NCBI RefSeq assembly: GCF_030815865.1
Contig: NZ_JAUSXI010000001.1
Location: 1,860,001-1,924,000, forward strand
DNA length: 64,000 bases
DNA from: Arthrobacter globiformis
GTDB taxonomy: Bacteria > Actinomycetota > Actinomycetes > Actinomycetales > Micrococcaceae
Direction of reading: 5' to 3'
The position numbers and the translations under genes are program-made. Each line of letters begins with the position of its first letter. Position 1 is the stretch's first letter. This document shows, piece by piece, positions 25,398-33,298 of this stretch. Under the pieces are notes generated by a model. It had not been told where the DNA came from, did no database searches, and saw nothing but the letters and a program-made list of their open reading frames with translations.

Positions 25398-26840
25398 TTA
25401 GGGGAAGCGGCGGGTCAGGGCCGGTTCCACGGTCCCGGATTTACGCGGTACAGCAGAGCAGAACCGACGACGGCGCCCACCAGGATGCCCAGCGCCGCGT
25501 TGCCCATCATCCTGCCGGCGAAGAAGCCGGCCACGGCGCCGAGGATGGCTCCGAGGAACAGTCCTCGGCCGTTGCGGTGGGGTTTGCGGGTCATGGTGCC
25601 AGCCTACCCGGCGTGAAACTGAGTGGATGGAGGGCACTGTCCGGGGCCGGACCACAAGCCACAGGGCGGCTGCCGCTAGGAAGATGCAGCAGGCCTGGAC
25701 CGCGCCCATGGGAGTGGCGGAATTACCTCCCAGCCACCCCACGACGGGGGAGATGATGCCCGCCATCAGGAACGTGGACGCCCCGAGCAGGGACGCTGCC
25801 GTGCCGGCCTGCGCTCCGTGGCTGGCCAGGGCCAGGACCTGCACGCAGGGAAAGGTGAAGCCGGTGCCCAGGATGTAGAACCACAGCGGGACCATGACGC
25901 CCCAGAGACCGAACCCCAGCTGGTCGAACACGACGATCAGCACGGCCATCAGGAACATCCAGGCGGTGGAGCAGGCCAGGATCCACTGCGGCGGGACGCG
26001 CCTTATCAGCCGGGAGCTTGTCTGCACGCCCGCGACGATGCCCAGTGAGTTGATGCCGAAGAGGAGGCCGTACTGCTGGGGGGAGAACCCGAAGATGTCC
26101 TGGAACAGGAAAGGGGACGCCGAGAGGTAGGTAAACAGGCCACCGAAGTTCATCCCGCCCAGCATCAGCAGCCCCACGAAGATCCGGTCGGAGAAGAGCA
26201 CACCGTACCGCTGCCGGGCCGTCAGGCCGGACTGGCCCCGTTTCTCCCGCGGCAGTGTCTCCCGGACCAGCACGACGGCGGCGAGGATCACGGCGGTGCC
26301 GTAGCAGGCCAGGAACACGAAGATGCCCGGCCACGGCATGACCAGGAGCAGCTGGGATCCAATGACGGGCGCCAGGATGGGCGCGAGCCCGTTGACCAGC
26401 GCCATCCGGGAGAACATCCGGACCATGGCGTACCCGCTGAACAGGTCGCGGACCATGGCCATCGCCACCACGCCGCCGCCGGCCGCGCCGATACCCATGA
26501 GGACGCGGAACACGCCCAGGGTCGCGATGTCGGTGGAGAGCGCCGCGCCGAACGAGGCAGCGATGTGCAGGGCCGTGGCCAGGATCAGCGGGAGCCTGCG
26601 CCCGAACTTGTCGCTGAAAGGTCCCACCACCAGCTGCCCCAGGGCAAAGCCGACAGTGGTGCCGGTCAGTGTCAGCTGGACGGCAGCTTCCGTGACGTTG
26701 AGGCTCGCTTCCAGGGCAGGGAAGGCGGGCAGGTAGAGGTCCACGGTGAAGGGCCCGAGGGCGGTGAGGGCGCCGAGTAGAAGGATGTATAGGAATTTCT
26801 GCCGGCGGCTGAGCGCATCGCCCGGGTTGGTGGTGGTCAC
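25398..26840 (-). CDS. Bcr/CflA-type multidrug MFS transporter with aberrant C-terminus
   Basis: A drug:H+ antiporter-1 type MFS of the Bcr/CflA subfamily with about 12 TM helices. Marks are the N-terminal FTVDLYLPAFPAL, GPFSDKFGRRLPL (loop 2-3), RVLMGIGAAGGGVVAMAMVRDLF (motif C region) and ALVNGLAPILAPVIGSQLL. The start is GTG 26840. Family members are about 400 residues; this frame gives 480. From about residue 410 the sequence turns into Arg/Pro-rich junk-like protein read out of frame over the small gene at 25415-25594. I infer loss of the native stop by a frameshift near the 3' end. Confidence 0.85.
   Translation of the reverse strand: MTTTNPGDALSRRQKFLYILLLGALTALGPFTVDLYLPAFPALEASLNVTEAAVQLTLTGTTVGFALGQLVVGPFSDKFGRRLPLILATALHIAASFGAALSTDIATLGVFRVLMGIGAAGGGVVAMAMVRDLFSGYAMVRMFSRMALVNGLAPILAPVIGSQLLLVMPWPGIFVFLACYGTAVILAAVVLVRETLPREKRGQSGLTARQRYGVLFSDRIFVGLLMLGGMNFGGLFTYLSASPFLFQDIFGFSPQQYGLLFGINSLGIVAGVQTSSRLIRRVPPQWILACSTAWMFLMAVLIVVFDQLGFGLWGVMVPLWFYILGTGFTFPCVQVLALASHGAQAGTAASLLGASTFLMAGIISPVVGWLGGNSATPMGAVQACCIFLAAAALWLVVRPRTVPSIHSVSRRVGWHHDPQTPPQRPRTVPRSHPRRRGRLLRRQDDGQRGAGHPGGRRRRFCSAVPRKSGTVEPALTRRFP
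25415..25594 (-). CDS. Small glycine-zipper membrane protein
   Basis: A 59-codon frame starting at ATG 25594, with a basic N-terminus (MTRKPHRNGR) and then two hydrophobic Gly-zipper segments (GLFLGAILGAVAGFFAG and AALGILVGAVVGSALLY). This is a typical tiny membrane protein. It overlaps the tail of the MFS frame in another register, and it looks more protein-like than the overlapping MFS tail. The ribosome-binding site is weak. Unknown function. Confidence 0.6.
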   Translation of the reverse strand: MTRKPHRNGRGLFLGAILGAVAGFFAGRMMGNAALGILVGAVVGSALLYRVNPGPWNRP

Positions 26841-27019
26841 AGAGAACCATCCTAGGGCTGACAGATCAGACTTTTACAGCGTTGGAGGGCTCGCCGTGGC
26901 TAATTCCAGAAGTTCAGGCTGACCCTGAATGATAGTTTTGTCAGCGGGGGCGCGCGGACGCACCGGGATCCCCCGCAGCAGCGAAAAAAATCGACGACGG
27001 AACCAGTAAGGCGGAACCT

Positions 27020-27901
27020 ATGAGCGGGCGTCACAGCGGGCGGACCAACCAAGGACTGCGTATCACTGCGCTGCCAAAGACAGTGAAACTGGCCCTCAAA
27101 CTTGCGCCGCGCCAGCTCAATGATGAGATCGCCCTGGCCAAGATCGAAGCGAAGCGCAAAGGCAAGCAGCTTGGCGTCGCCGGAGCCTTCTTCGGCGTGG
27201 CCGGCTTTTTCCTGGCACTGCTGGTCACCGGCCTGATCGTGGCAGCCATCATGGGCCTGGCCACCATCATGCCGGCCTGGCTGGCTGCGCTGCTGGTCAG
27301 CGCGGTATTCCTGCTCATTGCACTCATAGGCGGGCTCATCGGCCTCCGGAAGTTCAAGCGCGCCATGCCGCTGATTCCGGAGGACACGGTCCGCGGCCTC
27401 AAGCATGATCTGGGCATTGCCAAGGAGGGCTCGGACTTCGACGCCGCCGTGCTTGATCCCAAATCGCCCCAGGCCAAGGCCGCGGCCGAAGCAAAGGCTG
27501 CCGAGAAGGCCCGGGCCAAGGCTGATAAAGAAGCTACGAAGGCGGCTGAAGCAGTGGACATTCCTGTGGCCACCGAGCCTGAACTCCGCCGCCGGCTGAA
27601 GCAGCGCCGTGAACACCTGACCGGCGTGCGGGACGAGCTTGGCGAGGAACTGGACGTGAAGACCCAGGCCCAGGCCCTGCTCGGCGTCGCAAAGCACCGC
27701 GCCGCGGAGGGCAACGAGAAGTTCCAGGAGGCGCGCGAACGTGCCGCAGAACGCTTCGGCGCCCTGTCGGCATCGGCCCGCTCCGGGGCTTCGGAGGCCT
27801 CGCTGCCCGGCCAGTTGGGGGCACGCTGGAAGCCGCTGCTTGCCCTCGCAGCCTCAACCGCCGTCCTGCTCGCGCTGCTGCGGAAGCTCTTCAAGAGCTG
27901 A
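27020..27901 (+). CDS. Phage-holin-X-like membrane protein with long helical tail
   Basis: A 293-residue protein. Residues 1-115 resemble the actinobacterial Holin-X family: an amphipathic start (LNDEIALAKIEAKRKGKQLGV) and two TM helices (FFGVAGFFLALLVTGLIVAAIM and LAALLVSAVFLLIALIGGLIGL). Then comes an Ala/Lys/Glu-rich coiled-coil-like stretch, and an Ala-rich third hydrophobic segment at the end. Despite the family name, these are chromosomal genes near phospholipid enzymes, not prophage lysis genes. AAGGCGGAACCT precedes the ATG. Confidence 0.75.
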   Translation: MSGRHSGRTNQGLRITALPKTVKLALKLAPRQLNDEIALAKIEAKRKGKQLGVAGAFFGVAGFFLALLVTGLIVAAIMGLATIMPAWLAALLVSAVFLLIALIGGLIGLRKFKRAMPLIPEDTVRGLKHDLGIAKEGSDFDAAVLDPKSPQAKAAAEAKAAEKARAKADKEATKAAEAVDIPVATEPELRRRLKQRREHLTGVRDELGEELDVKTQAQALLGVAKHRAAEGNEKFQEARERAAERFGALSASARSGASEASLPGQLGARWKPLLALAASTAVLLALLRKLFKS

Positions 27902-27957
27902 GCCTTGCCCTGAACGAAGACTGTAAGAGGCCCGCCGGCCGTGGAGAGGGAGGCCTG

Positions 27958-28581
27958 ATGAGATTCATCGGCGCTGGTTCCCGTCCCGGCCGGCCGCATG
28001 TCGATCGCGATCTGGTCTTTACCGTCCCCAACCTCCTTACGGTACTGCGCTTCATGGGCGTGCCGATCTTCATCTGGCTTGTGCTGGCCCAGAAGGAGTA
28101 CGGATTGGCCGTGCTGGTGTTGGCCATCATGGGCAGCACGGACTGGGTGGACGGCTACGTCGCCAGGCGGTTCAACCAGGCCTCCAAACTGGGGCGCGTC
28201 CTGGACCCCATCGCCGACCGGCTGGCCCTGATTGCCGTTGCGGTCACCCTGGTGATAGCCGGCGTCGTGCAGTGGTGGTACCTGGCAGCGCTGGTGGTTC
28301 CCGATGCCGTCCTGCTGGGCATGTCCCTGTTCTATTTCCGCAGCCACCCCGACCTTCCCGTCAGCCTGGTGGGCAAGGCCCGCACCGGCCTGCTGCTGCT
28401 GGGAACTCCGCTCCTGGTGCTGTCCAAGCTGTCCATTCCGTTCGCCGGAGCATGGTTGGTCGCGGCATGGGTGGTTCTGGGGCTGGGGCTCGTTGGCCAC
28501 TGGATTGCTGCCTACAACTATTTCTGGGCGATCCGCCGCAAAGGGAAAATGCAGACGGCCGACGACGGCGGGAACGGCTGA
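27958..28581 (+). CDS. CDP-alcohol phosphatidyltransferase
   Basis: Moves a phosphatidyl group from CDP-diacylglycerol to an alcohol in the membrane. The 207-residue protein contains the complete catalytic motif, with metal-binding Asp62, Asp65, Asp83 and Asp87 in DWVDGYVAR...LGRVLDPIAD, and about six TM helices. Phosphatidylglycerophosphate synthase (PgsA) and related enzymes are possible; the acceptor is unproved. GAGGGAGG lies upstream of the ATG. The stop overlaps the next start (TGATG). Confidence 0.9.
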   Translation: MRFIGAGSRPGRPHVDRDLVFTVPNLLTVLRFMGVPIFIWLVLAQKEYGLAVLVLAIMGSTDWVDGYVARRFNQASKLGRVLDPIADRLALIAVAVTLVIAGVVQWWYLAALVVPDAVLLGMSLFYFRSHPDLPVSLVGKARTGLLLLGTPLLVLSKLSIPFAGAWLVAAWVVLGLGLVGHWIAAYNYFWAIRRKGKMQTADDGGNG

Positions 28582-29489
28582 TGGTCTGGGTTGCGGTTTT
28601 GCTTGCGGTCATGGGCGCCTTTTGCCTCGCCTTCGGTGCCCAGCGCCAGGGCAGTGCCGTCAAGGCGGACACCGGCGGTCTTGCGCTGAGCTCCAACGGT
28701 TTCCTGCGCCTCCTGCGGAACCCCCGGTGGGTCTTCGGCCTCCTCCTGCTCTGCATGGGTATGGCGATGAACTCCGTAGCACTGGTCACGGCACCCCTCA
28801 CCGTGGTGCAGCCCATTGGCGCCATCGCCCTGGTGGTCACCACCGTGGTCAATTCCAAGGACCAGGGCCTGAGTATCAATCGTGCCACTGTGGTAGCAAT
28901 CACCTTGTGCGTGACGGGATCGGCGCTGTTCGTCCTGCTGGCCGTCAACGTCACGCAGGAAAGCCACCTTGTCACGCCTGAAGACGAACTAACGGTTGTG
29001 CTGCTGCTTTCCCTGGCGGTGGGCATCTTCGGCAGCCTCGCCGCCATGTTCAAACACCATATGAGCGCGTTTATTTACATCCTGGGTGCCGGCATCCTGT
29101 TCGGCTTCGTGGCCGTGCTGACCCGGATCATCGGCAAACACCTGCTGGACCCGAACGGCCTGGTCCTGCTGAACGTACCGTGGTATTCAGTGGTTGCCAT
29201 CGCAGCGGCCGGGGGACTGGGGTCCTGGTTCGTCCAGAGCGCATACTCCACCGGTCCGCCCGATCTGGTGATTGCCGGTCTCACCGTGATCGACCCTATT
29301 GTGGGCATCGCGATCGGCATCACGATCCTTGGCGAACTGCGCCCCGATGTCCACGCCGTCTTGGCTATTGCCATGGGTACGGCGGCAACCCTTGCTATCG
29401 TGGGGGTAATTGCCCTTTCAAGACACCATCCCGAGGTCACCAAACGGAAGAAGGACGTTCGGAAGGCCACGGGCAGGGCGTCCCACTAG
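28581..29489 (+). CDS. DMT-superfamily (EamA-like) transporter
   Basis: A 302-residue protein with about nine hydrophobic helices: VWVAVLLAVMGAFCLAFGAQRQGSA at the start, APLTVVQPIGAIALVVTTVV in the first half, and PPDLVIAGLTVIDPIVGIAIG with ILGE in the second half. This pattern is that of the DMT family often annotated as magnesium-transporter NIPA-like. The C-terminus is basic. It is translationally coupled to the CDP-alcohol phosphatidyltransferase and precedes a glycosyltransferase, suggesting lipid or glycolipid export, which is inference. Confidence 0.82.
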   Translation: MVWVAVLLAVMGAFCLAFGAQRQGSAVKADTGGLALSSNGFLRLLRNPRWVFGLLLLCMGMAMNSVALVTAPLTVVQPIGAIALVVTTVVNSKDQGLSINRATVVAITLCVTGSALFVLLAVNVTQESHLVTPEDELTVVLLLSLAVGIFGSLAAMFKHHMSAFIYILGAGILFGFVAVLTRIIGKHLLDPNGLVLLNVPWYSVVAIAAAGGLGSWFVQSAYSTGPPDLVIAGLTVIDPIVGIAIGITILGELRPDVHAVLAIAMGTAATLAIVGVIALSRHHPEVTKRKKDVRKATGRASH

Positions 29490-29596
29490 CCGGTTTTTAC
29501 TGCGGACCAGGCAAGAATGTGCCGGTGCATCACGTGCCGGCACCGGCCGGTGTGGTCAGCCGCAGCCGACCACCATGACCACCAGGAGCTTTCTAC

Positions 29597-30793
29597 GTGA
29601 CCATGCCCGACGCCCAGCGTCCACTGACCATCCTTATCGCGGCCGACACGTACCCGCCACACGTTAACGGAGCCGCCCAGTTCGGCTACCGGCTGGCCAA
29701 AGGCATGACGGCTCGCGGACACGACGTCCACGTGCTGGCCTGCCGGCAGGATAAGGGCAAGAGCTTTACGGAGTTCCGCGCCGAAGCCACTGTTCACCGA
29801 CTCCGCTCGCACGGCGTTTTCACGCACGAATACTTCAGGGTCTGTTTCCCGTGGGAGATCAAGAAGGAAATCAGCCTCCTGTTCGACAAGGTCCAGCCGG
29901 ACGTAGTGCACATCCAAAGCCACTACATGATCGGCGAGCACGTCCTGTATGAGGCACTGAAGCGCGGCATCCGCATCGTCGCCACCAACCACTTCATGCC
30001 GGAGAACCTCAACCCGTTCCTGCCGTTTCCGCAGTGGTTCAAGGACATCATCGGGAAGATCTCCTGGAAGGACATGGGGAAGGTCATGGGCCAGGCGGAC
30101 GTCGTTACGACGCCCACGCCGCTCGCCGCGAAGGCGATGCACCAGCATGCCTTCCTGCGCAAGGTGCTGCCGCTGTCCAACGGCATCGACTCCGCAGCGT
30201 ATGAGCCCAAGCCGGACGAAGGCATTGAGCCGCACGAACACCCGACGGTGCTGTTCGCGGGCCGCTTGGCTGAGGAGAAGCACGTTGACGTGCTGATCAA
30301 GGCGGTCGCCGCCACCCCTGCCGACCTGAATGTCCATCTTGAAATCGTCGGCGGCGGCGAAGTGCGCCCGTCGCTCGAGGCCCTGGTGGAACGGCTCGGA
30401 CTACAGAACCGGGTGAAGTTCCTCGGCCTGGCCAGCGATGACGAACTCCGTGAGGCCTACATCCGGGCCGACCTGTTCTGCATGCCCGGTACCGCGGAAC
30501 TGCAGTCGCTGGTCACGCTGGAGGCCATGTCGGCATCAACGCCGGTCCTGCTGGCGGACGCCATGGCCCTTCCGCACCTTGTGCGCGATGGCGAGAATGG
30601 CTACCTGTTCACGCCGAATGACAGCGCGGACCTCTCAGCGAAAATCACCCGCATTTTCCGCTTGCCGGCAGAGGAGCGGAAAGCCATGGGCGACGCCAGC
30701 CGCTGCATGGTGGAACCCCACAGCATCCAGGGGACGCTGCAGACGTTTGAGGATCTGTACTACGGGGCAAACTACGAGGACAAGGTCGTCTAG
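29597..30793 (+). CDS. GT4-family glycosyltransferase
   Basis: A 398-residue GT-B enzyme. The N-terminal domain opens ILIAADTYPPHVNGAAQFGYRLA (Gly-rich acceptor loop), with HIQSHYMIGE near residue 105. The C-terminal domain has VLFAGRLAEEKHVDVLIKA and the EX7E-type donor site GTAELQSLVTLEAMSASTPV near 298-317. Such enzymes transfer a sugar from a nucleotide donor to a lipid or similar acceptor. GTG 29597 has AGGAG at 29584-29588; ATG 29603 is an alternative. It forms a conserved-looking block with the phosphatidyltransferase and DMT genes. Confidence 0.9.
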   Translation: MTMPDAQRPLTILIAADTYPPHVNGAAQFGYRLAKGMTARGHDVHVLACRQDKGKSFTEFRAEATVHRLRSHGVFTHEYFRVCFPWEIKKEISLLFDKVQPDVVHIQSHYMIGEHVLYEALKRGIRIVATNHFMPENLNPFLPFPQWFKDIIGKISWKDMGKVMGQADVVTTPTPLAAKAMHQHAFLRKVLPLSNGIDSAAYEPKPDEGIEPHEHPTVLFAGRLAEEKHVDVLIKAVAATPADLNVHLEIVGGGEVRPSLEALVERLGLQNRVKFLGLASDDELREAYIRADLFCMPGTAELQSLVTLEAMSASTPVLLADAMALPHLVRDGENGYLFTPNDSADLSAKITRIFRLPAEERKAMGDASRCMVEPHSIQGTLQTFEDLYYGANYEDKVV

Positions 30794-30852
30794 GCTCCAG
30801 GTCGTCTGACGGCCAGCGTTGTCTGAAGTGGTCTGAAGCCCTCCGCCGGTTT

Positions 30853-30860
30853 GCTAGAGT
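30853..30860 (+). promoter_or_regulatory. Extended -10 promoter for the CAU tRNA
   Basis: TGC-TAGAGT matches the two tRNA-Asn promoters. It lies 80 nt before the tRNA, so the primary transcript would carry a GC-rich 5' leader that needs processing. Confidence 0.45.
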
Positions 30861-30940
30861 GAATCTGCCCAGCCGACGACGGGCCCCTCACGGGCCGCCG
30901 CTGGCCGGGCGCACCCTCCCGGTAGTCGGGGCCGGTGCAC

Positions 30941-31014
30941 GGGGCTATAGCTCAGCTGGTTAGAGCGCGGGACTCATAATCCTAAGGTCCTCGGTTCAAG
31001 TCCGAGTAGCCCTA
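30941..31014 (+). tRNA. tRNA with CAT anticodon (Ile2 or elongator Met)
   Basis: A 74-nt cloverleaf: acceptor GGGGCTA/TAGCCCT, D-arm GCTC..GAGC, anticodon loop CTCATAA, T-arm CTCGG-TTCAAGT-CCGAG, discriminator A. A CAT anticodon fits elongator Met or Ile2 read through lysidine. The GGGGCTATAGCTC start and the GGTC-CTCGG region look more like isoleucine tRNAs, so I lean to Ile2. It is not an initiator: the G-rich initiator anticodon stem is absent. Confidence 0.88.
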
Positions 31015-31022
31015 CCCTCAGG

Positions 31023-31064
31023 GCCCTGATCTGCGTCTGCGCGGATCAGGGCTCTTTCCCTTTT
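31023..31064 (+). terminator. Intrinsic terminator after the CAU tRNA
   Basis: GCCCTGATC (31023-31031) pairs with GATCAGGGC (31044-31052), followed by TCTTTCCCTTTT. Confidence 0.88.
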
Positions 31065-31081
31065 CCGCTGCGCTGGGATAT

Positions 31082-31097
31082 GTTACTGACCAGTAAC
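31082..31097 (+). promoter_or_regulatory. 16-bp palindrome GTTACTG-AC-CAGTAAC
   Basis: A perfect 7-bp inverted repeat 55 nt before the acyl-CoA dehydrogenase ATG. It has the same GTTAC-N6-GTAAC layout as the paired sites in the TetR/carboxylase intergenic region at 51480 and 51505, so the same TetR regulator may control this gene. Confidence 0.6.
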
Positions 31098-31151
31098 TAT
31101 TCCGCCGGCGCCGTGTTGTTCCGCGGCTGCCGGCCACTGCGAAGGAGCGCC

Positions 31152-32342
31152 ATGTCCGCCGTTGAAACCGACATCAACAGCCTGCCCTACGCCGACGGCG
31201 ACTTCTTCTTCTTCGAACAGCTGCTCAGTCTCAAGGAGCGGGACAGGCTGGCCGAGGTCCGCTCCTTCCTGGCCCGGGAAGTGAAGCCGATTGCTGTGGA
31301 CTGCTGGAACCGCGGCGAATTTCCAATGGACCTGATTCCAAGGCTGGCCGAGCTCGACCTCGTCAGCCCGGTGCGGCGCCAAGGCTACTCCAACCTCTTC
31401 GCCGGCATCGTTCACGCGGAGGTTACCCGCGCAGACACGTCCATTGCCACCTTCATGGGTGTGCACGACGGGCTTTTCACCGGCTCCATCGAAGCCCTGG
31501 CTTCCAGGGAGCAGCAGGATGCCTGGCTGCCCGACATCTACTCGCTGCGCAAGATCGGGGCCTTTGGGCTGACGGAGCCCCTGGGTGGTTCCGACGTCGC
31601 CGGCGGCACGCGCACCACTGCAAGGCGGGACGGCGACCGCTGGATCCTCAACGGTGCCAAGCGCTGGATCGGCAACGCAACATTCTCCGACTGGGTAGTG
31701 GTCTATGCGCGCGATGTGGCCGACAACCAGGTCAAGGCTTTCCTCGTGGACACGGCGCTGCCGGGGTTTAATGCAACGAAGATCGAGAACAAGATCTCGC
31801 TGCGGACCGTGCAGAACGCGGACATCACCCTTGAAAATGTGGTGATGCCGGACTTCTTCAAGCTGGCCAACGCCAACAGCTTCCGCGATACCAACAAGGT
31901 CCTGAAGGTCACCCGCCTCGCCGTGGCCTGGCAGGCAGTGGGCCAGCAGCTCGCCGCCTTCGACGTGGCCCGGCGCTACGCCGTGGAGCGGCACCAGTTC
32001 GGGCGCCCGCTGGCCTCCTTCCAGCTGGTGCAGAGCCAGCTGGTCCAGATCCTGGGGAACGCAGTCAGCTCCATGGGCATGATGGTGCGGCTCGCCCAGC
32101 TCGAGGATGCAGGCCAGGCCAAGGATGAGCAGTCGGCCCTCGCCAAGGCCTTCACCACCGCGCGGATGCGGGAAAGCGTGGCAATCGGCCGCAGCCTCCT
32201 CGGCGGAAACGGCATTGTGACGGACTTCGAGATGGCGAAGATCTTCGCCGACGCCGAGGCGATCTACTCCTACGAGGGCACCCACGAAGTGAACACCCTG
32301 GTGGCCGGCCGGGCCGTCACCGGCGTCTCCGCGATCGTCTAG
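31152..32342 (+). CDS. Acyl-CoA dehydrogenase, glutaryl-CoA dehydrogenase-like
   Basis: A 396-residue flavin dehydrogenase that forms an alpha-beta double bond in an acyl-CoA. The FAD signature appears as GLTEPLGGSDVAGG near residue 142 and KRWIGNATFSDW near 175. The catalytic base is Glu375 in YSYEGTHEVN. Motifs such as GVHDGL and RYAVERHQFGRPLASFQLVQ, with LGGNGIV, resemble glutaryl-CoA dehydrogenases. Arg near position 84-94, expected for decarboxylating enzymes, cannot be assigned safely by eye. GAAGGAG precedes the ATG. Monocistronic, with a palindromic operator. Confidence 0.88.
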   Translation: MSAVETDINSLPYADGDFFFFEQLLSLKERDRLAEVRSFLAREVKPIAVDCWNRGEFPMDLIPRLAELDLVSPVRRQGYSNLFAGIVHAEVTRADTSIATFMGVHDGLFTGSIEALASREQQDAWLPDIYSLRKIGAFGLTEPLGGSDVAGGTRTTARRDGDRWILNGAKRWIGNATFSDWVVVYARDVADNQVKAFLVDTALPGFNATKIENKISLRTVQNADITLENVVMPDFFKLANANSFRDTNKVLKVTRLAVAWQAVGQQLAAFDVARRYAVERHQFGRPLASFQLVQSQLVQILGNAVSSMGMMVRLAQLEDAGQAKDEQSALAKAFTTARMRESVAIGRSLLGGNGIVTDFEMAKIFADAEAIYSYEGTHEVNTLVAGRAVTGVSAIV

Positions 32343-32343
32343 G

Positions 32344-32877
32344 TCAGTTCAGCGGCAGCAGCACAGAGGGCCGCAGGTCCAGGATGAAGGACAGCGGATT
32401 GAGGTACTCCTCTCCGCGGCGGACGCCCCAGTGCACGCAAGGTGAAGAGCCGCAGTGGCCGGCCAGCAGGGTGCCCACCACGGCGCCCTTGGCCACGGAA
32501 GCGCCCTTCTTGAGCGTGCTCCGCACCGGTTCGAAGCTGCTGCGCAGCCCATTGCCGTGATCAATGGTGATGACGGGCCGGTCCACCACCACGCCCACAA
32601 AGCTGACGGTGCCGGACTCCGGGGCGGTGACCGGACCGCCGTCGGACGCGGATCCAAGGTCCACGCCCCGGTGCCCGCTCAGCCACGGCTTGTCCGGGAG
32701 ATCGAACGGGCGCAGAACCGCCGGCCGTGGCGCAAGTGGCCAGCTCCAGCCCGATGGCGCCGGCGTAGTGGCCCGGGCGGGGGAAGCTGCTGGTAAAGCG
32801 AACGGCGCGGGTGCAGCGGAAGGTGCGGCGGCCGCCGTCGTGAGCAGGAGCAGCGCCGCCATCACATAAGCTCTCAT
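32344..32877 (-). CDS. Secreted M23 (LytM-like) family protein, probably catalytically degenerate
   Basis: A 177-residue protein with a signal peptide (MRAYVMAALLLLTTAAAAPS), a Pro/Ala-rich stretch, then an M23 fold. His69 and Asp73 (HRGVDLG) are zinc ligands and His149 (VHWGVR) matches the third. In LytM the motif is H-x-H; here the first position is Cys147 (CVHWG), so one catalytic His seems replaced. Many actinobacterial M23 proteins with this CxHWG form exist. It may bind peptidoglycan or activate other hydrolases rather than cut. Convergent with the dehydrogenase. Confidence 0.82.
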   Translation of the reverse strand: MRAYVMAALLLLTTAAAAPSAAPAPFALPAASPARATTPAPSGWSWPLAPRPAVLRPFDLPDKPWLSGHRGVDLGSASDGGPVTAPESGTVSFVGVVVDRPVITIDHGNGLRSSFEPVRSTLKKGASVAKGAVVGTLLAGHCGSSPCVHWGVRRGEEYLNPLSFILDLRPSVLLPLN

Positions 32878-33298
32878 GTTCCCAGCATGGGCGCCCGATC
32901 CGCCGGCCGGAACGGGGCCTTTGGCCTATGTGGAAAACGCCGGCCGGCGCAGCAGAACCGGTGCATTTGCCGCGGTCCGCTGTAGTACACTTGGTGGAGC
33001 AGTTTGCTGTGCCCTCAACGCATTCCATTTCGTGGCTAGCGTCAGCACGCCCCATTCAGGAGTGCGGGGGAGCAGCAGCTGACTACGCGTATCCAGCCCT
33101 CCACAACCGGTAAGCAGTTGCTTGCTGGTGCGGAGGATTGTGCCTCTTGCGGTCAGGCCCGGCAACGGTCCTGATGAGATGTGCAATGGATGCCAGGAGC
33201 TTGTGCCCTCCGGGCCAGGCTAAATAACCGTCAACTATTGGCAGGGTAAGAGCGGCCGCGGCCGCTCTCATGAATGACCTGCCGGAAGGAGCGTCGGC
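32878..33298 (+). promoter_or_regulatory. rpsB promoter and long leader region
   Basis: No gene is seen in this 421-nt gap. TTGCCG near 32967 and TAGTAC near 32984 are a plausible promoter, which would leave a leader of about 300 nt before rpsB. At 33249-33268 there is a perfect 20-bp palindrome, AGAGCGGCCGCGGCCGCTCT, ending 30 nt before the start codon. GGAAGGAG precedes the ATG. Ribosomal protein S2 autoregulates its leader in some bacteria; whether this RNA does so is unknown. Confidence 0.5.

Noticed and set aside
26944..26976. GCGGGGG/CCCCCGC hairpin as a terminator
   Set aside because: A 19-nt loop, no T-run and a position between divergent genes make it weak.
27020..27901. Holin-X-like gene as a sign of prophage
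   Set aside because: No lysin, integrase or structural genes nearby; the neighbours are lipid genes, and this family is commonly chromosomal.
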